Source: DATHGT01 sp035317605
GTDB lineage: Bacteria > Methylomirabilota > Methylomirabilia > Rokubacteriales > CSP1-6
DNA length: 15,131 bases
Assembly (NCBI GenBank): GCA_035317605.1
Contig: DATHGT010000097.1
Span: 1 to 15,131 of the forward strand
Reading direction: 5' to 3'
A program made the position numbers and the translations under genes. Shown here piece after piece: positions 13,007 through 15,131 of the stretch. Under the pieces are notes generated by a model. That model did not search any database and was not told the DNA's origin. It was given only the letters and a program-made list of their open reading frames with translations. Numbering within the stretch: the stretch's first letter is position 1; every line of letters begins with the position of its first letter.

Positions 13007-13876
13007 TCACGCGAGTCCGAAGACGCGCGCGGCGTTGCCGTAGAGCCACTTCTCCTTGACCGTGTCCTTGAGCGGCAACTCCAGGTATTCCTGGATCAGC
13101 GTGTCGTGCGACTGCCCGACGAGACCGGCGGACAGCCCGACCAGCACCTTGTCCTGGATCAGCGTGTTGCCGAACTGCATCAGCATCTCCCAGCCCGAGC
13201 CGCGCTGACCGAGATACTTCGCGCGATGGGCCGAGGTGTCGAGGTGCAGGCGCGGATGGCGGCGCACCAGCGCGACCATCTCGTTCACCCACGGCCAGCC
13301 ACCGAGCCCGCCGATGATGGTCAGCTCCGGGAAATCGATGGCGACCTGATCGAGGTGGCGCGGATGGCCGAGGTCGTACGGCCGATCGGTCGCGTAGTTC
13401 ATCGACGAGTAGATGCGCACGGGAATGCGCAGCTCGGCGGCCTTGGCGTAGAGCGGATAGTAGCGCCGGTCGCTGGCCGGGATGCCGTCGACCAGCGCGG
13501 AGACGCCGAGGGCCTGGAACTTCTGCTCGCGCACCCGATGCTCGAGCTCACGGACCCCGCGCATGACGTCGAGCCCGCTGATCCGCGCCAGCCCGATGAA
13601 GCGATCGGGATGCTCGGCCAGTACCTCGGCGATTTCGTCGTTGGAGGCGCCGAAGGGCACCGCGCGCACGATCCCTACGCGCTCGAGCATCTCGACGTAC
13701 GCGTCCAGCTCGGTGACCGGACGCGCGTCGCCGCCGCCTTCGCGCGAGCGGAAAATCCGCCCGTAGTTGGCCATGCCGTAACCGGCCGGACGCTCGGACG
13801 CCGGCGCGGGGGCTGACGGCGGCGGGCCGCCCGCCGCGCTCTTCGGAACGCTGCACTCCATGTCGATGACTCGCAT
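13007..13876 (-). CDS. amidohydrolase-2 (ACMSD-like) fold protein lacking metal ligands
   Basis: A 289-residue protein with the layout of amidohydrolase family 2 (ACMSD-like TIM barrel). Matching segments are VIDMECSV at the first strand, ASNDEIAEVLAEHPDRFIGL (77-96), ELRIPVRIYSS (148-158), FPELTIIGGLGGWPWVNEMV (182-201), HPRLHLDTSAH (207-217) and the C-terminal LYGNAARVFGL (278-288). The usual metal ligands are replaced: the first-strand H-x-H is Met6-Glu7-Cys8, the G-H-x-G histidine is Leu191, and the G-S-D aspartate region reads GLSAG (247-251). Classical metal-dependent hydrolysis or decarboxylation is therefore unlikely. The start ATG 13876 follows GGAGGAG. It is first in a pair with the crotonase and divergent from the VOC genes over 93 bp. 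Confidence 0.85.
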   Translation of the reverse strand: MRVIDMECSVPKSAAGGPPPSAPAPASERPAGYGMANYGRIFRSREGGGDARPVTELDAYVEMLERVGIVRAVPFGASNDEIAEVLAEHPDRFIGLARISGLDVMRGVRELEHRVREQKFQALGVSALVDGIPASDRRYYPLYAKAAELRIPVRIYSSMNYATDRPYDLGHPRHLDQVAIDFPELTIIGGLGGWPWVNEMVALVRRHPRLHLDTSAHRAKYLGQRGSGWEMLMQFGNTLIQDKVLVGLSAGLVGQSHDTLIQEYLELPLKDTVKEKWLYGNAARVFGLA

Positions 13877-13969
13877 CAGCGTCTCCTCCGGGTGGCCTCG
13901 GGTTCGGGCAGGATACCCCGTCCGGCGGTCCGTGGTTTACTATCTCTCGCAGTCGGAAAGGAGACCACC

Positions 13970-14512
13970 ATGTCCCAGAAGGGCTTCTCGCACATCGGAC
14001 TCTCCACGCACGACCTCGACGCCACCCGCGAGTTCTACGAGAACGTGCTCGGGTTCAAGGCGGTGCGCTGCGACGTCATCAAGGTGAAGGAGGGCGGGCG
14101 CATCCGCCACGTCTTCTTCGACACCGGGCGGGATCAGCTCATCGCGTTCATGGAAGCGCGCGGGGTGCCGGGCGTGCCCGAGGGCTACGACGCCGGGATC
14201 ACCCGCGGGCTCGGGGTGCCGAGCGCGTTCTATCACTTCGCGTTCGAGGCGGGCTCGGAGGCGGGCCTGCTCGAGAAGCGCAACGAGCTGATCGCCAAGG
14301 GCGTGGACGTCACCGACGTGGTCGATCACGACTGGGCGAGGTCGATCTACTTCAAGGACCCCAACGGGCTCCAGCTCGAGTTCTGCTATTTCAGCCGCAA
14401 CCTCAACGACAACGACGCCCGCATGCAGGACCGCTTCGAGATGACGGTCAAGCGGCTGGGCCTGGACGACGCGGAGAACCTGCAGCCGACGCCCATCGGC
14501 TCGCGCGCGTGA
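13970..14512 (+). CDS. VOC-superfamily (glyoxalase/extradiol dioxygenase fold) protein
   Basis: A 180-residue vicinal-oxygen-chelate protein. Paired beta-alpha-beta-beta-beta modules are apparent, beginning FSHIGLSTHDLDATREFYEN (6-25) and again at AFYHFAFEAGSEAG (86-99). Metal ligands in the usual positions are His8, His89 and Glu137 (GLQLEFCYFS), the 2-His-1-carboxylate set of dioxygenases and fosfomycin-type enzymes. SIYFKDPNGLQLEF (125-138) is the typical closing strand. It carries an acidic/basic C-terminal tail of about 40 residues. The substrate cannot be told. ATG 13970 follows AAAGGAG. It overlaps the next VOC gene by 4 bases, so the two may form a heterodimer or successive steps. Confidence 0.88.
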   Translation: MSQKGFSHIGLSTHDLDATREFYENVLGFKAVRCDVIKVKEGGRIRHVFFDTGRDQLIAFMEARGVPGVPEGYDAGITRGLGVPSAFYHFAFEAGSEAGLLEKRNELIAKGVDVTDVVDHDWARSIYFKDPNGLQLEFCYFSRNLNDNDARMQDRFEMTVKRLGLDDAENLQPTPIGSRA

Positions 14513-14907
14513 CCGGCATGGCACCGAGCTATCGCTACGACCACATGCACGTGCGCAGCCGCGACGTGCGGAAGACCGCCGAGTGGTACCGGGACACGTT
14601 CGACGCCGAGATCGTGGAATCGATCCAGTCCGACGGCAAGCCCCGCACCGATCTCGACCTGAACGGGCTCACGATCTTCATCGCCGCGGTGCCGGCGGAG
14701 GCCACCACCCCGCCCGCGCCGGGCGAGCCGTACGTCGGTCTCGACCACTTCGGGCTGCGCGTGGAGGACATGGACGAGGCGGTGGCCGAGCTGAAGCGCC
14801 GCGGCGCGATGTTCACGTTGGAACCTCGGACCATCCGCCCCGGCGTGCGCATCGCGTTCGTGCAGGCCCCCGACAACGTGCGGATCGAGCTGCTGGAGCG
14901 AAAGTAA
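14509..14907 (+). CDS. small VOC-superfamily protein, second of a tandem pair
   Basis: A 132-residue single VOC domain starting YRYDHMHVRSRDVRKTAEWY (9-28). Candidate metal ligands are His14, His80 (VGLDHFGLRVEDMDEAVAEL) and Glu127 (NVRIELLE), in the same register as in its neighbour. Similar small proteins are annotated as glyoxalase or lactoylglutathione-lyase relatives, but few have assigned activities. The start is placed at GTG 14509, which makes a GTGA overlap with the preceding stop; ATG 14518 is equally possible, as neither has a ribosome binding site. Translational coupling with the first VOC gene is likely. The gene ends just before a GC hairpin facing a convergent membrane-protein gene. 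Confidence 0.85.
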   Translation: MTGMAPSYRYDHMHVRSRDVRKTAEWYRDTFDAEIVESIQSDGKPRTDLDLNGLTIFIAAVPAEATTPPAPGEPYVGLDHFGLRVEDMDEAVAELKRRGAMFTLEPRTIRPGVRIAFVQAPDNVRIELLERK

Positions 14908-14927
14908 GGCGGGGGCCGTCCCCCGCC
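14908..14927. terminator. GC hairpin between convergent genes
   Basis: GGCGGGGG (14908-14915) and CCCCCGCC (14920-14927) form a perfect 8-bp stem with loop CCGT, starting right after the VOC stop and ending 2 bases before the stop of the convergent gene. It has no U-tract, so it may be a bidirectional Rho-assisted end. Confidence 0.5.
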
Positions 14928-14929
14928 GC

Positions 14930-15131
14930 CTACGCGTACATCGGCCGTCGGTCGACCAGCCGGAGCCAGCCCTTGGCGATCCGGTAGATAAACCAGAGGC
15001 CGACGATCCCGAGCGGAAGCCACGCGATCAAGAAGCCGATTCCGAAGGTGGCGACGATGAAGAATCCGCAGAGCGCCACCCACAAGAGCCCGAACCAGAA
15101 CGTGCGGATCTGCCAGCGGAAGTGCGATTCG
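14930..15131 (-). CDS. small integral membrane protein, 3' part only (COG3671-like)
   Basis: The minus strand is open from the right edge to a TAG at 14932-14930, giving the last 66 residues of a protein whose start lies outside the window. It begins ESHFRWQIRTFWFGLLWVAL, continues as two adjoining hydrophobic stretches (about FWFGLLWVALCGFFIVATFG and FLIAWLPLGIVGLWFIY), and ends RIAKGWLRLVDRRPMYA. The S-H-F-R-W-Q-I-R-T-F-W opening and the G-W-L-x-L-x-D-x-R-P-M ending are characteristic of a widespread small predicted membrane-protein family (COG3671/DUF4870-like) with no known function. Two to three membrane helices and a cytoplasmic C-terminus are expected. Confidence 0.75.
   Translation of the reverse strand, partial: ESHFRWQIRTFWFGLLWVALCGFFIVATFGIGFLIAWLPLGIVGLWFIYRIAKGWLRLVDRRPMYA

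Noticed and set aside
13938..13943. TACTAT as a -10 for the VOC operon
   Set aside because: It matches TATAAT at five of six bases and is correctly placed upstream of the start, but no -35 is present at 16-18 bases, so it is not listed as a promoter.
1..15131. CRISPR arrays, tRNA or rRNA genes, insertion-sequence transposases
   Set aside because: No regularly spaced direct repeats, no cloverleaf-like or rRNA-like segments, and no transposase or integrase motifs were seen on either strand.

Overview
The window is high-GC bacterial DNA with a dense layout, short intergenic gaps and many 4-base start/stop overlaps. The gene content (paired acyl-CoA dehydrogenases, LLM-type flavin oxidoreductase, ACMSD-like amidohydrolase, crotonase, VOC proteins, periplasmic-binding-like decarboxylase family protein) fits a soil or sediment Gram-negative such as Candidatus Rokubacteria/Methylomirabilota or a deltaproteobacterial-like lineage. 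That assignment is inference; no rRNA or other marker gene is present.

Layout. Positions 1-428 hold gene debris: an unassigned minus-strand edge fragment, what looks like the last codons of a minus-strand CoA-transferase, and the C-terminal end of a class III adenylate/guanylate cyclase abutting it. Next is a vapBC toxin-antitoxin pair (429-1096) whose promoter, 11-bp-arm palindrome and start codon overlap, suggesting a leaderless autoregulated transcript. A TauD/TfdA dioxygenase (minus, 1115-2002) is divergent from an operon of two acyl-CoA dehydrogenases and a FIST-domain protein (2087-5577). A large nested inverted repeat (5581-5732) separates FIST from a convergent LLM-family oxidoreductase (minus, 5729-6760). 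A DUF2235/Tle1-like alpha/beta hydrolase (6850-8082) converges on an exported metallo-beta-lactamase-fold protein (minus, 8139-9044), followed by a dihydroxyphthalate-decarboxylase/substrate-binding-like gene (minus, 9188-10075). This last gene is divergent from a seven-Asp-box beta-propeller (10184-11134).

The most notable locus is 11205-11723. It is an AhpD/carboxymuconolactone-decarboxylase-family gene in which an in-frame TGA sits exactly where the second cysteine of the CxxC redox motif belongs. The reading frame stays open and family-like for 92 more codons, and a SECIS-like hairpin begins 14 nt after the TGA. I read it as a probable CxxU selenoprotein that ordinary gene callers would split in two. 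It overlaps a secreted cupin gene by 4 bases.

The right end holds a minus-strand pair (amidohydrolase-like, then crotonase, 13876-12201), two tandem VOC-fold genes (13970-14907) and the 3' end of a small membrane-protein gene running off the right edge. The ACAD pair is probably one heteromeric dehydrogenase for a bulky acyl-CoA. The amidohydrolase-like protein lacks the family's metal ligands, and the crotonase lacks both hydratase glutamates, so their textbook names should not be taken as activities.
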